A DNA stretch of 64,000 nt from Hyalangium gracile (GCF_020103725.1 NZ_JAHXBG010000025.1:92661-156660); one strand, 5' to 3'. Positions 26,934-37,142 are shown, numbered from the stretch's first letter. The notes: generated by a model from the letters alone, not told the origin. A program made the numbers and translations.

Positions 26934-27577
26934 AGCTGTACAGCTACTGGCGCTCGTCCTGCTCGTGGCGGGTGCGCCTGGGGCTGAACCTCAAGGGGCT
27001 GGCCTACAGCTACGAGGCCGTGCACCTGCTCAAGGACGGCGGGCAGCAGAACGCGGAGGCCTACCGTGCCCTGAACCCCATGCGCACCGTGCCCACCCTG
27101 GAGTTCGAGGAGGGAGGCGTGGTGCGCCGGCTCTCCCAGTCGCTCGCCATCCTGGAGTACCTGGAGGAGCGCTACCGGACGCCCGCGCTGCTGCCGGCCG
27201 ACCCGCTGCTGCGCGCGCGCACGCGGATGCTGGCGGAGATGGTGAACTCGGGCATCCAGCCGCTGCAGAACCTGTCGGTGCTCCAGTTCGTGAAGGGCGA
27301 GCTGAGGAGCGACGACAAGGCGTTCGCGGCGCACTGGAACGTGCGGGGCCTGACGGCGCTGGAGGCGGCGGTAAAGGAGACGGCGGGCAGTTACTGCATG
27401 GGGGACACAGTGTCGTTGGCGGACATCTGCCTGGTTCCCCAGCTCTACGGGGCCCGGCGTTTTGGAGTAGACCTGACGCCCTATCCCACGCTCACGCGCA
27501 TCGAAGCAGCGTGCGAGAAGCTTCCCGCCTTCCAGGCGGCGCATCCCGACCGGCAGCCCGACGCGGTGCCGGCCTGA
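26930..27577 (+). CDS. maiA: maleylacetoacetate isomerase
   Basis: 215 residues, a zeta-class glutathione transferase. The signature SSCSWRVR (residues 9-16) holds the catalytic Ser/Cys loop of maleylacetoacetate isomerases; also NPMRTVPTLEF (cis-Pro), LSQSLAILEYLEE and the C-terminal helix motif SLADICLVPQLYGARRFGVD. It converts maleylacetoacetate to fumarylacetoacetate using glutathione as cofactor, which feeds the hydrolase encoded just upstream. Four-base overlap with that gene indicates coupled translation. Confidence 0.93.
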   Translation: MKLYSYWRSSCSWRVRLGLNLKGLAYSYEAVHLLKDGGQQNAEAYRALNPMRTVPTLEFEEGGVVRRLSQSLAILEYLEERYRTPALLPADPLLRARTRMLAEMVNSGIQPLQNLSVLQFVKGELRSDDKAFAAHWNVRGLTALEAAVKETAGSYCMGDTVSLADICLVPQLYGARRFGVDLTPYPTLTRIEAACEKLPAFQAAHPDRQPDAVPA

Positions 27578-27606
27578 CAGTTCGAGATTTCTTGGAGGAG
27601 CCAACC

Positions 27607-28767
<1,161 letters not shown>

Positions 28768-28770
28768 GCC

Positions 28771-29931
28771 ATGTTCGAGCGTCGCGTCGTCGGGAAGGTG
28801 CCGCGCAAGCACCACATCCAGTTGAGGGATGAGAAGGGCACCCTGATGTACGAGGAGTGCATCACCCGCGACGGGTTCGAGGGGCCCTACACCATTGCCT
28901 ACCACCAGAAGGCTCCGCACACGCAGGGCCTGTCGGAGGCGGGGCATGGGTGGAAGGCGCCGGAGGCCGTCACGGGGCGCGCGCTGGCCAAGCGGCACTA
29001 CAAGACGCAGGAGCTCAAGCGCGTGGGTGGGGCGCCCATCGACGCGCGGGTGCCGCTGCTCTTCAACGCCGACGTGACGCTCGGGGTGGTGCACCCCACG
29101 GAGGAGGACCCCGTCTACTTCAACAACGCGGACGGGGACGACCTCTTCTACATCCACGAGGGCAGCGGGGTGCTGCGCACGCCGCTGGGGGACCTGCGCT
29201 TCACGGCGGAGGACTACGTCTTCGTGCCGCACGGGATGGTGCACCGGTTCATCCCGGACAAGGGCGTGGCGCAGTACTGGCTCTCCATCGAGTGCAAGGG
29301 CGGGCTGCACCTGCCCCGGCAGTGGCGCAACGAGGTGGGGCAGCTGCGGATGGACGCGCCCTACAGCCACCGGGACTTCAAGGTGGTGGAGTTCACCGGG
29401 CCGCAGGACGAGGGCATCCGCGAGCTGGTGGTGAAGCGCGGGGATGTGTTCCACGGGTTCCGCTACCAGCACTCGCCGCTGGACGTGGTGGGGTGGGACG
29501 GGACGGTGTACCCGTGGGCGTTCCCCATCCTGAACTTCCAGCCGAGGGCGGGCCTGGTGCACCTGCCGCCCACGTGGCACGGGACGTTCGCCGCGCGCGG
29601 GGCGCTGATCTGCTCGTTCGTGCCTCGGGTGGTGGACTTCCACCCGGAGGCCATTCCGTGCCCGTACCCGCACAGCTCGGTGGACTGTGACGAGTTCCTC
29701 TTCTACTGCCGGGGGAACTTCACCAGCCGGAAGGGCGTGGGGCCGGGCAGCGTGAGCCACCACCCGATCGGCGTGGCGCACGGGCCGCACCCGGGCGCCT
29801 ACGAGGGGAGCATCGGCCACAAGACGACGAACGAGCTGGCGGTGATGCTCGACACGACGCTGCCGCTGCACCCCACGGCGGCGGCGCTCACGGTCGAGGA
29901 TCCGAACTACCAGAACAGCTTCATCCCGTAG
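28771..29931 (+). CDS. hmgA: homogentisate 1,2-dioxygenase
   Basis: 386 residues. Cupin-type dioxygenase with NADGDDLFYIHEGSG, EDYVFVPHGMVHRF, and the C-terminal VHLPPTWHGTFAARG and FYCRGNF segments that include the iron-binding His/Glu set. It opens the ring of homogentisate to maleylacetoacetate. It is somewhat shorter than the 430-residue Pseudomonas/human enzyme, typical of the shorter bacterial branch. It completes the fah-maiA-hppD-hmgA operon; the only missing step is the tyrosine transaminase, often encoded elsewhere. Confidence 0.93.
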   Translation: MFERRVVGKVPRKHHIQLRDEKGTLMYEECITRDGFEGPYTIAYHQKAPHTQGLSEAGHGWKAPEAVTGRALAKRHYKTQELKRVGGAPIDARVPLLFNADVTLGVVHPTEEDPVYFNNADGDDLFYIHEGSGVLRTPLGDLRFTAEDYVFVPHGMVHRFIPDKGVAQYWLSIECKGGLHLPRQWRNEVGQLRMDAPYSHRDFKVVEFTGPQDEGIRELVVKRGDVFHGFRYQHSPLDVVGWDGTVYPWAFPILNFQPRAGLVHLPPTWHGTFAARGALICSFVPRVVDFHPEAIPCPYPHSSVDCDEFLFYCRGNFTSRKGVGPGSVSHHPIGVAHGPHPGAYEGSIGHKTTNELAVMLDTTLPLHPTAAALTVEDPNYQNSFIP

Positions 29932-30046
29932 GGCTGGTACAGGAGAGAAGGGCGCTTGTCTGCCCGGCTGTCAGCACGGGCATTGCCGGGAGTCCCTCGG
30001 GGTTCGGAAAGCCACGGCGCTTCCACCCTCAAGGAGACACCCGCAC

Positions 30047-30580
30047 ATGAAGACCATCGCGGCACTCATCTGTCTGTTGGGCCTGCTGGGAACCATTCCG
30101 GCGCATGCAGCCGAGTCGACGGACGTGCTCGGCCGGCAGGTCCCCGTCGGACAGGGGAGGCCAGCGCTGGTGCTGTACGCCAACCGTGGCACCCGTGACG
30201 AGCTCCGCACCACGGCCTATCCGTTCATCTACGGACTGCGGGGGGCGCAGCCCATCATCGTCGTCCACGTGGACCTGCGAGATGTCCCGGGCCTCTTCAA
30301 GGGGCTGGCTCGCAAGGAACTCGTCAAGAGCTACCGCTCGTCGCTCGAGGAGATGCGGCGGCTGTTCCGCGAGAAGGGCGAGGCGCCGCCCGTCGATCTG
30401 GAGTCCTCCTTCTTCCTGGTGGCTGACTCGAAGGGCCACCCTCACGATGAGCTGGGGCTGAAGAAGGGGTTCGACCAGGTCGTCGCCCAGGCGCTGAGCC
30501 CCTCGGGCCAGGAACTGGCGCGGGGGCCCTTTCCTCAGTCGGCCCCTGCGATTGGCAACGCCATCGGGGCGAAGCCGTAG
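30047..30580 (+). CDS. exported protein, possible thioredoxin-like fold
   Basis: 177 residues with a clear signal peptide (MKTIAALICLLGLLGTIPAHA, cut before AES) and AAGGAG about 11 bases upstream. The mature part has VLVLYANRGTRDELR-like and PIIVVHVDLRD strands and SSFFLVADSKGHPHDELGL, an arrangement resembling YtfJ-type thioredoxin-like periplasmic proteins, but no CXXC is present. Function unknown. Confidence 0.65.
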   Translation: MKTIAALICLLGLLGTIPAHAAESTDVLGRQVPVGQGRPALVLYANRGTRDELRTTAYPFIYGLRGAQPIIVVHVDLRDVPGLFKGLARKELVKSYRSSLEEMRRLFREKGEAPPVDLESSFFLVADSKGHPHDELGLKKGFDQVVAQALSPSGQELARGPFPQSAPAIGNAIGAKP

Positions 30581-30655
30581 GCCGGCGCTTCGAATCCTGA
30601 GGTCACTCTCGCTTTGGGGAGCCCCCTGCGCGAAGATCCCGGGGAAAGGCGACCC

Positions 30656-31087
30656 TTGTTGATCGACACCCTGCGAAAGCAGCACCAGGAACTCATCCGG
30701 CTGGCCGGGCAGATGGACGACATGCTCGCGCGCGGGGACGAGGCCGGTGCGCGCGGGGTGCTCGCCTCGCTGTCCCAGGTGCTGCGCGCCCACCTCTCCC
30801 TGGAGGATCAGGAGATCTACCCCGGGCTCATCCGCGCGGCCCAGGTGAGCCAGGACGAGCGGATGCTCGAGACGGCCCGGACCTTCGCCAGCAACATGCA
30901 GCGCATCACCGAGTCGCTTCGGGACTTCGTCTCCCGGCACGAGGCCAGCTTCCACCTCGAGCGCTTCCGGGCCGGCTGGGGCGCCCTCAGCACCGTGCTC
31001 GCCTCGCGCATCGCGTCCGAGGAGAAGACCCTCTATCCACTCTACGAGCGGCGCGTCGGTGCCAGGGCCCGAACCTCGAGTCCCTAG
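30656..31087 (+). CDS. hemerythrin-like domain protein
   Basis: 143 residues from a TTG start at 30656 (GGGGAAAGG upstream; an earlier in-frame TTG at 30614 would add 14 residues). Four helices carry most hemerythrin diiron ligands: KQHQEL, the HLSLEDQEIYPGL helix and SRHEASF. In the last helix the usual H-x-x-x-E becomes RIASEEKTLYP, so one His is missing and metal binding or O2/NO binding may be altered. The TAG stop is shared on opposite strands with the YgfZ-like gene (CTAG, 31084-31087). Confidence 0.75.
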   Translation: MLIDTLRKQHQELIRLAGQMDDMLARGDEAGARGVLASLSQVLRAHLSLEDQEIYPGLIRAAQVSQDERMLETARTFASNMQRITESLRDFVSRHEASFHLERFRAGWGALSTVLASRIASEEKTLYPLYERRVGARARTSSP

Positions 31088-32148
31088 CTGAACGGCAGCG
31101 GCGCTACCTTCACCGTGGGCCCCTCGGCCAGCGTCAGCTCCGTGCCCGGCTCCAGGTGGTCCCGGTGCACATAGGCCAGTGCCACCCGCTGCCCCTGGAC
31201 CGGAGAGCGCACCACGCTCGTAATCCAGCCCACCTTCTTCTCGCCCTTGCGCAGCTCCGTCCCCGGCCGGGCCTCCACCTCACCCAGCAGCAGGCCCGCC
31301 AGCTTGCGGTTCATGTGGCCGCGGAAGGTGGCTCGGGCGATGACTTCCTGCCCGATGTAGCAGCCCTTGTTGTAGGAGATGGCGTGCGTGAGGTTCGCCT
31401 CCAGCGGGATGGTCGTCTCCACCATGTCCTGCCCGAAGCGCGGCACCCCCGCCTCCACCCGGAGCAATTCCAGCGCCTGGAAGCCCAGCGGCTTCAGCCC
31501 GTGCGCCCCACCGGCCTGGACCAGCGCCTTCCACACCGCCTCCAGCGCCCCTCGGGGCACCAGCAGGTCCACCTGATGCTTCTCGAAGCTCGGGTGGCCC
31601 ACCAGCAGCACCTGCGCCCCCGCCAGGGGGGCTGCCCGGGTGGCGTTGGCCGCCAGCGGCTCGAAGGGGCTGCCCAGCGCGGCACCCAGCACCTCGGCCG
31701 TCCGGGGCCCGAGCAGCCTCAGGAGGCCCCACTCGCCCGTGGCCTCATGCAGCTCCGCGTCCTCGGAGATGAGGTACTTCTCCAGGAACTCCCGGACCTT
31801 GGCGCCTTGCCCCGGCTCCATGTCCAGCAGCAGGTCCGCCTCCCGCTTGAGCACCCGGGCGTCCGCTACCATGGCTCCCTTGGCCGTGATCATCGCCGTG
31901 TAGGCCGCCGCGCCGGGGGCCAGGCCCTTCACGTCCTGCGTCACCATGCCGTGCAGGAAGCTGGCCCGGTCCTCCCCCGTTATCCGGAGCGTCTCCCGGT
32001 AGGAGGCGTCATGGAGCGCCACGGCCTCTCGTGCCGCTCGATACTCGGCCTCCGAGTCTCCATAATCGGCCGCCACTTCACGGCCTCCCACCTCCGTGAA
32101 GCGGGCGCCCGCCTGCTCGTGAAGAAAATGAAGCGTCAGCGGTTCCAT
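31084..32148 (-). CDS. YgfZ/GcvT-like folate-binding protein
   Basis: 354 residues from ATG 32148. GcvT-like tetrahydrofolate-binding fold: EYRAAREAVALHDASYRE (N-terminal), FLHGMVTQDVKGL, GFQALELLRVEAGVPRFGQD, and the YgfZ signature YNKGCYIGQEV with its conserved Cys. YgfZ-family proteins support Fe-S cluster enzymes (tRNA-modifying MiaB and others) with folate. It is divergent from the cupin gene, 38 bases away, and overlaps the convergent hemerythrin-like gene by four bases at the stops. Confidence 0.9.
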   Translation of the reverse strand: MEPLTLHFLHEQAGARFTEVGGREVAADYGDSEAEYRAAREAVALHDASYRETLRITGEDRASFLHGMVTQDVKGLAPGAAAYTAMITAKGAMVADARVLKREADLLLDMEPGQGAKVREFLEKYLISEDAELHEATGEWGLLRLLGPRTAEVLGAALGSPFEPLAANATRAAPLAGAQVLLVGHPSFEKHQVDLLVPRGALEAVWKALVQAGGAHGLKPLGFQALELLRVEAGVPRFGQDMVETTIPLEANLTHAISYNKGCYIGQEVIARATFRGHMNRKLAGLLLGEVEARPGTELRKGEKKVGWITSVVRSPVQGQRVALAYVHRDHLEPGTELTLAEGPTVKVAPLPFS

Positions 32149-32186
32149 GCCCGTCGCTATATAGACGCCCAGGAGCGAATGCCACG

Positions 32187-32513
32187 ATGGATGTGAAGCA
32201 CCTGTCCGCCTTCCAAGGCTTCTCGGCCGAGAAGCTCCAGAAGCACAACGTGTTCCAGTCCGGGCGCTTCTTCCTGGACGTCTACTGCCTGGCCCCAGGC
32301 CAGGCCCAGAAACCCCACCGGCACCCCATGTCCGACAAGGTGTACGTCGTGCTGGACGGGCGCTGCCGCTTCCGCATCGGCGCCGAGGAGGAGTCCCACG
32401 GCCCCGGTGCCTCCGTCTTCGCCCCCGCCGGGGTGGAGCACGGCGTAACCAACGAAGGGCCGGACAACGCCCGGCTCCTCGTGCTGATGACCCCGCCTCC
32501 GGAGCACGCATGA
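32187..32513 (+). CDS. cupin-domain protein
   Basis: 108 residues, one cupin barrel: KPHRHPMSDKVYVVLDGRC (motif 1, with the HxH...E-type positions partly Ser/Asp) and GASVFAPAGVEHGVTNEG (motif 2 with the metal His). Small cupins of this kind bind a metal and often modify or sense small molecules; substrate unknown. Its TGA overlaps the next ATG (ATGA at 32510-32513), coupling it to the VKOR-DsbA gene. Confidence 0.85.
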   Translation: MDVKHLSAFQGFSAEKLQKHNVFQSGRFFLDVYCLAPGQAQKPHRHPMSDKVYVVLDGRCRFRIGAEEESHGPGASVFAPAGVEHGVTNEGPDNARLLVLMTPPPEHA

Positions 32514-33835
32514 GCAAGAAGGCCAACCCGCCCCCTCCCGTTCCCTCCCGCGGCGCCGTGGCGCTGCTGGTGCTGGGGCTTGCCGAGAGCGCGCTCGCCC
32601 TCTTCCAGTGGTCCCAGCTGCTCACCCTGCGAGCCGGCGGCGCCACCGTGTGCAGCGTCAACGAGCGCGTCAACTGTGAGACGGTCTGGAACACCCCCTT
32701 CGCCAGCCAGGTGCACGACACGCTCGGCATCCCCGTGGCGGGCCTGGGCCTGCTCTGGGGCCTGGTGGCCACCGGGCTGGCCGGCCTGTACCTGGCGTGG
32801 CGCAAGAGCGGCCACACCGTGCGCCCCGCCGTCAACGGCCTGAGGATGACGGCCGCCGTCGGCGTGGTGACCAGCGCCCTGCTCGGCGGCGTGAGCGCCT
32901 CGGCGGGTGCGGTGTGCCTCACGTGCCTGGGCACCTACGGGCTCGTGCTCGCCTTCGCCCTCGTGGCCTGGAAGGGGCTGCCCGGTCCGGTGGTTCCCCT
33001 GGCTGGAGAGTGGGGCCGGGCGCTCCAGTGGTCCGGTGGCTTCGCCGTGGCCGGCTTCATCGCCCTGAGCGTTCCGGGCCGCGCCACCCCCAAGGCCTCG
33101 GCCGCCGAGGAGTCGCTGCCGGAGATCACCGCCGATCCGGCCTCGCTCGAGGCGTACCTGCGGGGCCTGCCCGCGAGGGATCAGCAGCAGGTGTCCAACG
33201 CGCTCGCGCAGTACCGCCAGGGCAAGCCGCTGCCGGCCAAGGCGGCCGCCCGCCGCCGTGAGGGCCCGGTGGACGCGCCCGTGAAGATCGTCGAGTGGAC
33301 GGACCCCCTGTGTCCCCACTGCAAGATGCTGGTGGAGGCCATGTCCGCCATGAAGAAGCGCGTGCCCGAGGGGAAGATGTCCCTGGAGGCCCGCCACTAC
33401 CCGCTGGATGGCGGCTGCAACCCCGCCATTCCTCCGCAGCACACCGACGGCGGGCTGCGCTGCCTGGCGGTCAAGGCCACCATCTGCCTGGAGAGCGCTC
33501 CGGACTTCTGGACGCTGCGCGAGAAGCTCTTCGCGGACCAGCGCGCGCTGACCATCGACAACGTGATGCGCATCGCCTCGTCCGGCTCGTCGGTGACGCG
33601 CTCGCAGCTCGAGGCGTGCGTGAACAGCCCGGACACCTCCCGGTGGCTCCAGGAGGACATCGCCTACGCGCAGCAGCACCACATCGACGGCACGCCGCTC
33701 GTGGTGGTGAACGGACGCGAGGTGATGCCCAGCGTGCCGTTCCTCTATGCGCTGGTGATGGCCGGGGGAGACGCCAACGCCCCGGCGTTCCGCGTGCTGC
33801 CTCCGCCCAACCTCTCGATGGCCCACTCGCACTGA
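32510..33835 (+). CDS. VKOR - DsbA-like disulfide-forming fusion protein
   Basis: 441 residues. The N-terminal vitamin K epoxide reductase domain (residues about 14-190) has four or five transmembrane helices, the loop cysteines Cys48 and Cys56 (CSVNERVNC) and the quinone-side CLTC (136-139). The C-terminal periplasmic thioredoxin domain has the active site CPHC at about 267-270 (EWTDPLCPHCKM), a cis-Pro region (HIDGTPLVVVNGREV) and extra cysteines (DGGCNP, LRCLAV, TICLES). One polypeptide thus combines the DsbB-like and DsbA-like halves of oxidative folding. Overlaps the cupin gene by four bases. Confidence 0.9.
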   Translation: MSKKANPPPPVPSRGAVALLVLGLAESALALFQWSQLLTLRAGGATVCSVNERVNCETVWNTPFASQVHDTLGIPVAGLGLLWGLVATGLAGLYLAWRKSGHTVRPAVNGLRMTAAVGVVTSALLGGVSASAGAVCLTCLGTYGLVLAFALVAWKGLPGPVVPLAGEWGRALQWSGGFAVAGFIALSVPGRATPKASAAEESLPEITADPASLEAYLRGLPARDQQQVSNALAQYRQGKPLPAKAAARRREGPVDAPVKIVEWTDPLCPHCKMLVEAMSAMKKRVPEGKMSLEARHYPLDGGCNPAIPPQHTDGGLRCLAVKATICLESAPDFWTLREKLFADQRALTIDNVMRIASSGSSVTRSQLEACVNSPDTSRWLQEDIAYAQQHHIDGTPLVVVNGREVMPSVPFLYALVMAGGDANAPAFRVLPPPNLSMAHSH

Positions 33836-33866
33836 GTCCACGGCTGTCGGCCCGGGGAGGGGTGCT

Positions 33867-34844
33867 ATGGTCCCCCCTCCCCATCGGGGTGGCCCTATGC
33901 CCATCACGTATCGCCTGAAGGAGCTGTTGGCCCGTGGCTTCATCGCGGGCGGCAAGCGGCTCGGGGTGCTGGAGGATCCGCGGCTGTTCCCCGTCTTCGA
34001 GCGGCGCGGCTACCACGTCACCCCCAACCACTTCTACCAGCCCATCCCCGACACGGGGGCGCTCCCGGACTCGCTCTGGGAGAAGCCCTCGGAGCTGGTG
34101 GGGGTGGAGATGCGCGAGGCGGAGCAGCTCGCCCTGCTCGAGCGCTTGTCCGGGAAGTACCGCGCCGAGTACGAGGCCCTGCCGCGCACGCCCACCGCCG
34201 TGCCGCACGAGTTCTACCTGCGCAACGATGCCTTCGGCTCGGTGGACGCGGAGATCCTCTACTGTCTGGTGCGGGAGCTGGCGCCCCGGCGGCTGTTCGA
34301 GATCGGCTCGGGCTTCTCGACGCGGCTGTCCGCGCGGGCCTGTCGGGTGAACGCCGAGAAGCGGGGCACGAGCTGCGAGCTGGTGGCGTTCGAGCCCTAT
34401 CCGAGCGAGGTGCTGCGGGCCGGCTTCCCGGGGCTGACGCGGCTCGAGCCGGTGAAGGCCCAGCACATCCCGCTCTCGGAGTTCGCGCGCCTGGAGGCCA
34501 ACGACATCCTCTTCATCGACTCCAGCCACGTGCTCAAGGTGGGCAGCGACGTCCAGGTGGAGATTCTCGAGATCCTCCCGCGGCTCCAGCCGGGCGTGGT
34601 CGTCCACTTCCACGACATCTTCCTGCCGGCCGAGTACCCCAAGCCGTGGATCCTGGAGCACCGCCGGTTCTGGACGGAGCAGTACGCGCTGCAGGCGTTC
34701 CTGACCTTCAATGATCGCTTCGAGGTGCTCTGGGGCGGCAGCTTCATGCACCTGAAGCACCCGGACCGCCTGCGCGAGGCCTTCTCCTCCTACCGGGAGT
34801 CCGCCAGCTGGCCGGGGAGCTTCTGGATCCGCCGGGTGCGGTGA
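33867..34844 (+). CDS. class I SAM-dependent methyltransferase-like protein
   Basis: 325 residues from ATG 33867, which has a strong GGGGAGG six bases upstream; ATG 33897 ten codons later is the alternative and gives a more usual N-terminus. A Methyltransf_24-like Rossmann core: RRLFEIGSGFSTRLSARA (SAM-binding glycine motif), LVAFEPYPSEVL (acidic end of strand 2), ANDILFIDSSHVLKVG and VVVHFHDIFLP (strand 5, DIF). Substrate unknown. The TGA overlaps the next gene's possible GTG start. Confidence 0.8.
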   Translation: MVPPPHRGGPMPITYRLKELLARGFIAGGKRLGVLEDPRLFPVFERRGYHVTPNHFYQPIPDTGALPDSLWEKPSELVGVEMREAEQLALLERLSGKYRAEYEALPRTPTAVPHEFYLRNDAFGSVDAEILYCLVRELAPRRLFEIGSGFSTRLSARACRVNAEKRGTSCELVAFEPYPSEVLRAGFPGLTRLEPVKAQHIPLSEFARLEANDILFIDSSHVLKVGSDVQVEILEILPRLQPGVVVHFHDIFLPAEYPKPWILEHRRFWTEQYALQAFLTFNDRFEVLWGGSFMHLKHPDRLREAFSSYRESASWPGSFWIRRVR

Positions 34845-34852
34845 GCACGACG

Positions 34853-35236
34853 ATGGGAAAGAAAGACAAGAAGCCCGAGCCCGCCGCTCCCGCGGCACCG
34901 TTCAACAACCCGTTCGCGGGGCTGGCCGGCAAGCGCGAGGAGCTGCCCTCGAGGCCCGAGCCCGCGAAGGCGCCGGAGAAGGCGGAGGAGCGCAAGGGGC
35001 CGGCGCGCGCGGTGGTGCGGATGGAGCGCAAGGGGCGCGGCGGGAAGGAAGTGACAGTGGTGGAGCAGCTCGGGCTGCCGCTCGCGGAGCGCGAGGTGTG
35101 GCTCAAGGCGCTGAAGGGCTCGCTGGGCTGCGGTGGGGTGGTGGAGGAGGAGTCGCTGGTGCTGCAAGGCGATCACCGCGACCGGCTGCCCGCGCTCCTG
35201 GAGGCCCGAGGCGTGCGGCGCGTCGTGGTGGGTTGA
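34853..35236 (+). CDS. SUI1/eIF1-like translation factor (YciH type)
   Basis: 127 residues from ATG 34853; GTG 34841, overlapping the previous stop as GTGA, would add four residues. A charged, disordered N-terminus (KEELPSRPEPAKAPEKAE...) precedes the SUI1 core: RMERKGRGGKEVTVVEQL, LKALKGSLGCGGVVEEESLV, QGDHRDRLPALLEARG. Bacterial YciH resembles eIF1 and monitors start-codon selection under stress. Role known only from the family. Confidence 0.88.
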   Translation: MGKKDKKPEPAAPAAPFNNPFAGLAGKREELPSRPEPAKAPEKAEERKGPARAVVRMERKGRGGKEVTVVEQLGLPLAEREVWLKALKGSLGCGGVVEEESLVLQGDHRDRLPALLEARGVRRVVVG

Positions 35237-35257
35237 GCCGCCGCGCGCGCTCCTGGC

Positions 35258-37042
35258 TCAGAGGGGCTCGTGGGCTCCCGAGTAGGAGGGGAGCGGCTTC
35301 TTCGGCAGGTCGGGCGGACGCTCCGTCGGAGGGTTGCGCAGGTACTCCTGCATGTGATGGCGCGCCCGGTCCGGCTGGCCGAGCTGCATGAGCACGTCCG
35401 AGTTGAGCCTCCGGCAGTCCCCGTGGTGGGGATCGAGCTCGAGGCAGCGGGAGAGCTCCTCGGCGGCCTCCTTGAACCTCGCCTTTCGCATGAGCACGCG
35501 CGCCTTCTCGGCCATGGCCCACGCGGCCTTCGCCTCGGCTTTCGTGAGCTGCCGCGCGGGCGCGGGTGGGGCCTCCTGCGGAGGACGGGGCTTCTCGGAC
35601 GTGGAGGGCGCTGCGGCCTCGTAGCCCTCCGTGCCCGGCTTCACCGGCTCCTGGGGCGGCGTCGCGGTCCCGGGCGCCGTCTCCGTGGCAGGGCGGGGCT
35701 GCGGAGGAGCCGGGTTGCTGCTCGCCACGGTGGCAGCTCCAGCTGTCGGCGTCACCTTGGGAAGCGGGAAGGTGGCGTCCAGCCACTCGGACACGAGCCG
35801 ATCGGGGCGCAGCTCGACCCCCGCCAGCACCAGTCCGGCGACCGCGACCACCGCGAGCAGCGTCCACACCAGGCCCGAGTGGCGCCGCCGCACCCGCACC
35901 CGCACCTTCCGCCCTCGGCGCGGCACCACCGGAATCCGCGTGGACTCCGAGGGGGGCTCCACGGGCAGCGTCTCCGTGTCCACCGCAGGAGGCAGGGGCT
36001 GCGTCACGGGCTCGGCAGGCTGCGTGGGCGCGGTGGGCGGCAGGCGCCACTGGGCCAGCTCCTCGTGGAACGAGGCGGGCACCTGCACCACGCGGCCCTC
36101 GGCGCTCAGGTCCTCCCGGAACAGCTCCTGGACGAAGTGGGAGAGCGACAGCGCGGAGAAGCGGGGCGTCGAGGAGTAGAGGTAGCCGGTGAGCGCGTCT
36201 CCGAAGGCGTGGCTGGACTCGAAGCGCTCCTCCCGCTTCAGCGCCAGCGCCTTCATCACGAGCGCCTCCAGCTTCGCGGGCAGGTCCGGGCGCAGGACGC
36301 TCGGGCGGGGGAACGCGCCACACATCAGCTTGGGGATCGCCACGTACTCCGGGCCCGTCACCGGCAGCCGGCCGCACAGCAGCTCGTAGAGCACGACGCC
36401 GGTGGCCCACACATCGGTGCGCCCATCCACCTCCTCGCCGCGCGCCTGCTCCGGAGAGAAGAACAGGTACTTGCCCTTCACCATCCCCGGCTCGGTCTGG
36501 AAGTTGCGCTGCATGCGCGCCTTGGCGATGCCGAAGTCGACGATCTTGACCTGGCCCTCGTAGCTGATGAGCACGTTGTCCGGAGAGATGTCCCGGTGGA
36601 CGATGCCCAGGGGCTTGCCGCTCTCATCCACCCGCGTGTGGGCGTAGTGCAGGCCCCGGCTCATCTCGAGGGCGATGAAGATGGCCAGCGGCGTGGGGAA
36701 GGCGCCGTGGCCCGAGCGCTGGGCGCGCTTGATGATGCGGTCCAGCGGCCGGCCATCCACGAACTCCATGGCCAGGAAGTACTCTCCGTCCACCTCTCCG
36801 AAGTCGTGGACCTGGGCGATGTTGCCGTGGGAGAGCGTGGCGGTGATGCGCGCCTCGCTGATGAACATGGAGGTGAAGGCGTAGTCGCTGGCGTACTCGG
36901 GGAGGATCCGCTTGATGAGCACGGGCTTGGTGATGCCGGCGGCCGCCAGGAGCTTCGCCCGCCACGTCTCGGCCATGCCTCCGTGGCCGAGCCGCGATAC
37001 GAGCTCGTACCGGCCGAAGCGATCTCCAGGTTGAAGCCCCAT
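35258..37042 (-). CDS. membrane-anchored Ser/Thr protein kinase with TPR-like tail
   Basis: 594 residues. A kinase domain at about 11-290: glycine loop LGHGGMAETW, Lys44, catalytic HRDISPDN (Asp151), DFG (169-171), PEQARGEEVDGRTDVWA. The Ser after HRDI is typical of myxobacterial kinases. A Pro/Thr-rich juxtamembrane (330-380), one transmembrane helix (390-411), a Pro-rich periplasmic stretch, and a helical TPR-like C-terminus (AEELSRCLELDPHHGDCRRL). The topology is kinase inside, TPR outside. No substrate gene is obvious next door. It ends 21 bases from the convergent SUI1 gene and is divergent from the DUF188 gene. Confidence 0.92.
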   Translation of the reverse strand: MGLQPGDRFGRYELVSRLGHGGMAETWRAKLLAAAGITKPVLIKRILPEYASDYAFTSMFISEARITATLSHGNIAQVHDFGEVDGEYFLAMEFVDGRPLDRIIKRAQRSGHGAFPTPLAIFIALEMSRGLHYAHTRVDESGKPLGIVHRDISPDNVLISYEGQVKIVDFGIAKARMQRNFQTEPGMVKGKYLFFSPEQARGEEVDGRTDVWATGVVLYELLCGRLPVTGPEYVAIPKLMCGAFPRPSVLRPDLPAKLEALVMKALALKREERFESSHAFGDALTGYLYSSTPRFSALSLSHFVQELFREDLSAEGRVVQVPASFHEELAQWRLPPTAPTQPAEPVTQPLPPAVDTETLPVEPPSESTRIPVVPRRGRKVRVRVRRRHSGLVWTLLAVVAVAGLVLAGVELRPDRLVSEWLDATFPLPKVTPTAGAATVASSNPAPPQPRPATETAPGTATPPQEPVKPGTEGYEAAAPSTSEKPRPPQEAPPAPARQLTKAEAKAAWAMAEKARVLMRKARFKEAAEELSRCLELDPHHGDCRRLNSDVLMQLGQPDRARHHMQEYLRNPPTERPPDLPKKPLPSYSGAHEPL

Positions 37043-37142
37043 GTGCCCCGCATCCTACCTGTCACGGCCAGGGACTTCACGGCTGCCGCCACGGAAGGAC
37101 GCCTGGACGGCGCCGGGGCGTTCTCGCCAGGATGCCGGGCCT

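Noticed and set aside
29932..30046. CCCGGC...GCCGGG repeat after homogentisate dioxygenase as terminator
   Set aside because: The six-base arms are far apart (loop about 16 bases), so it is too weak to list as a terminator.
32149..32934. N-terminal extension of the YgfZ-like frame
   Set aside because: It runs opposite the cupin and VKOR genes and is low-complexity; the family start is ATG 32148.
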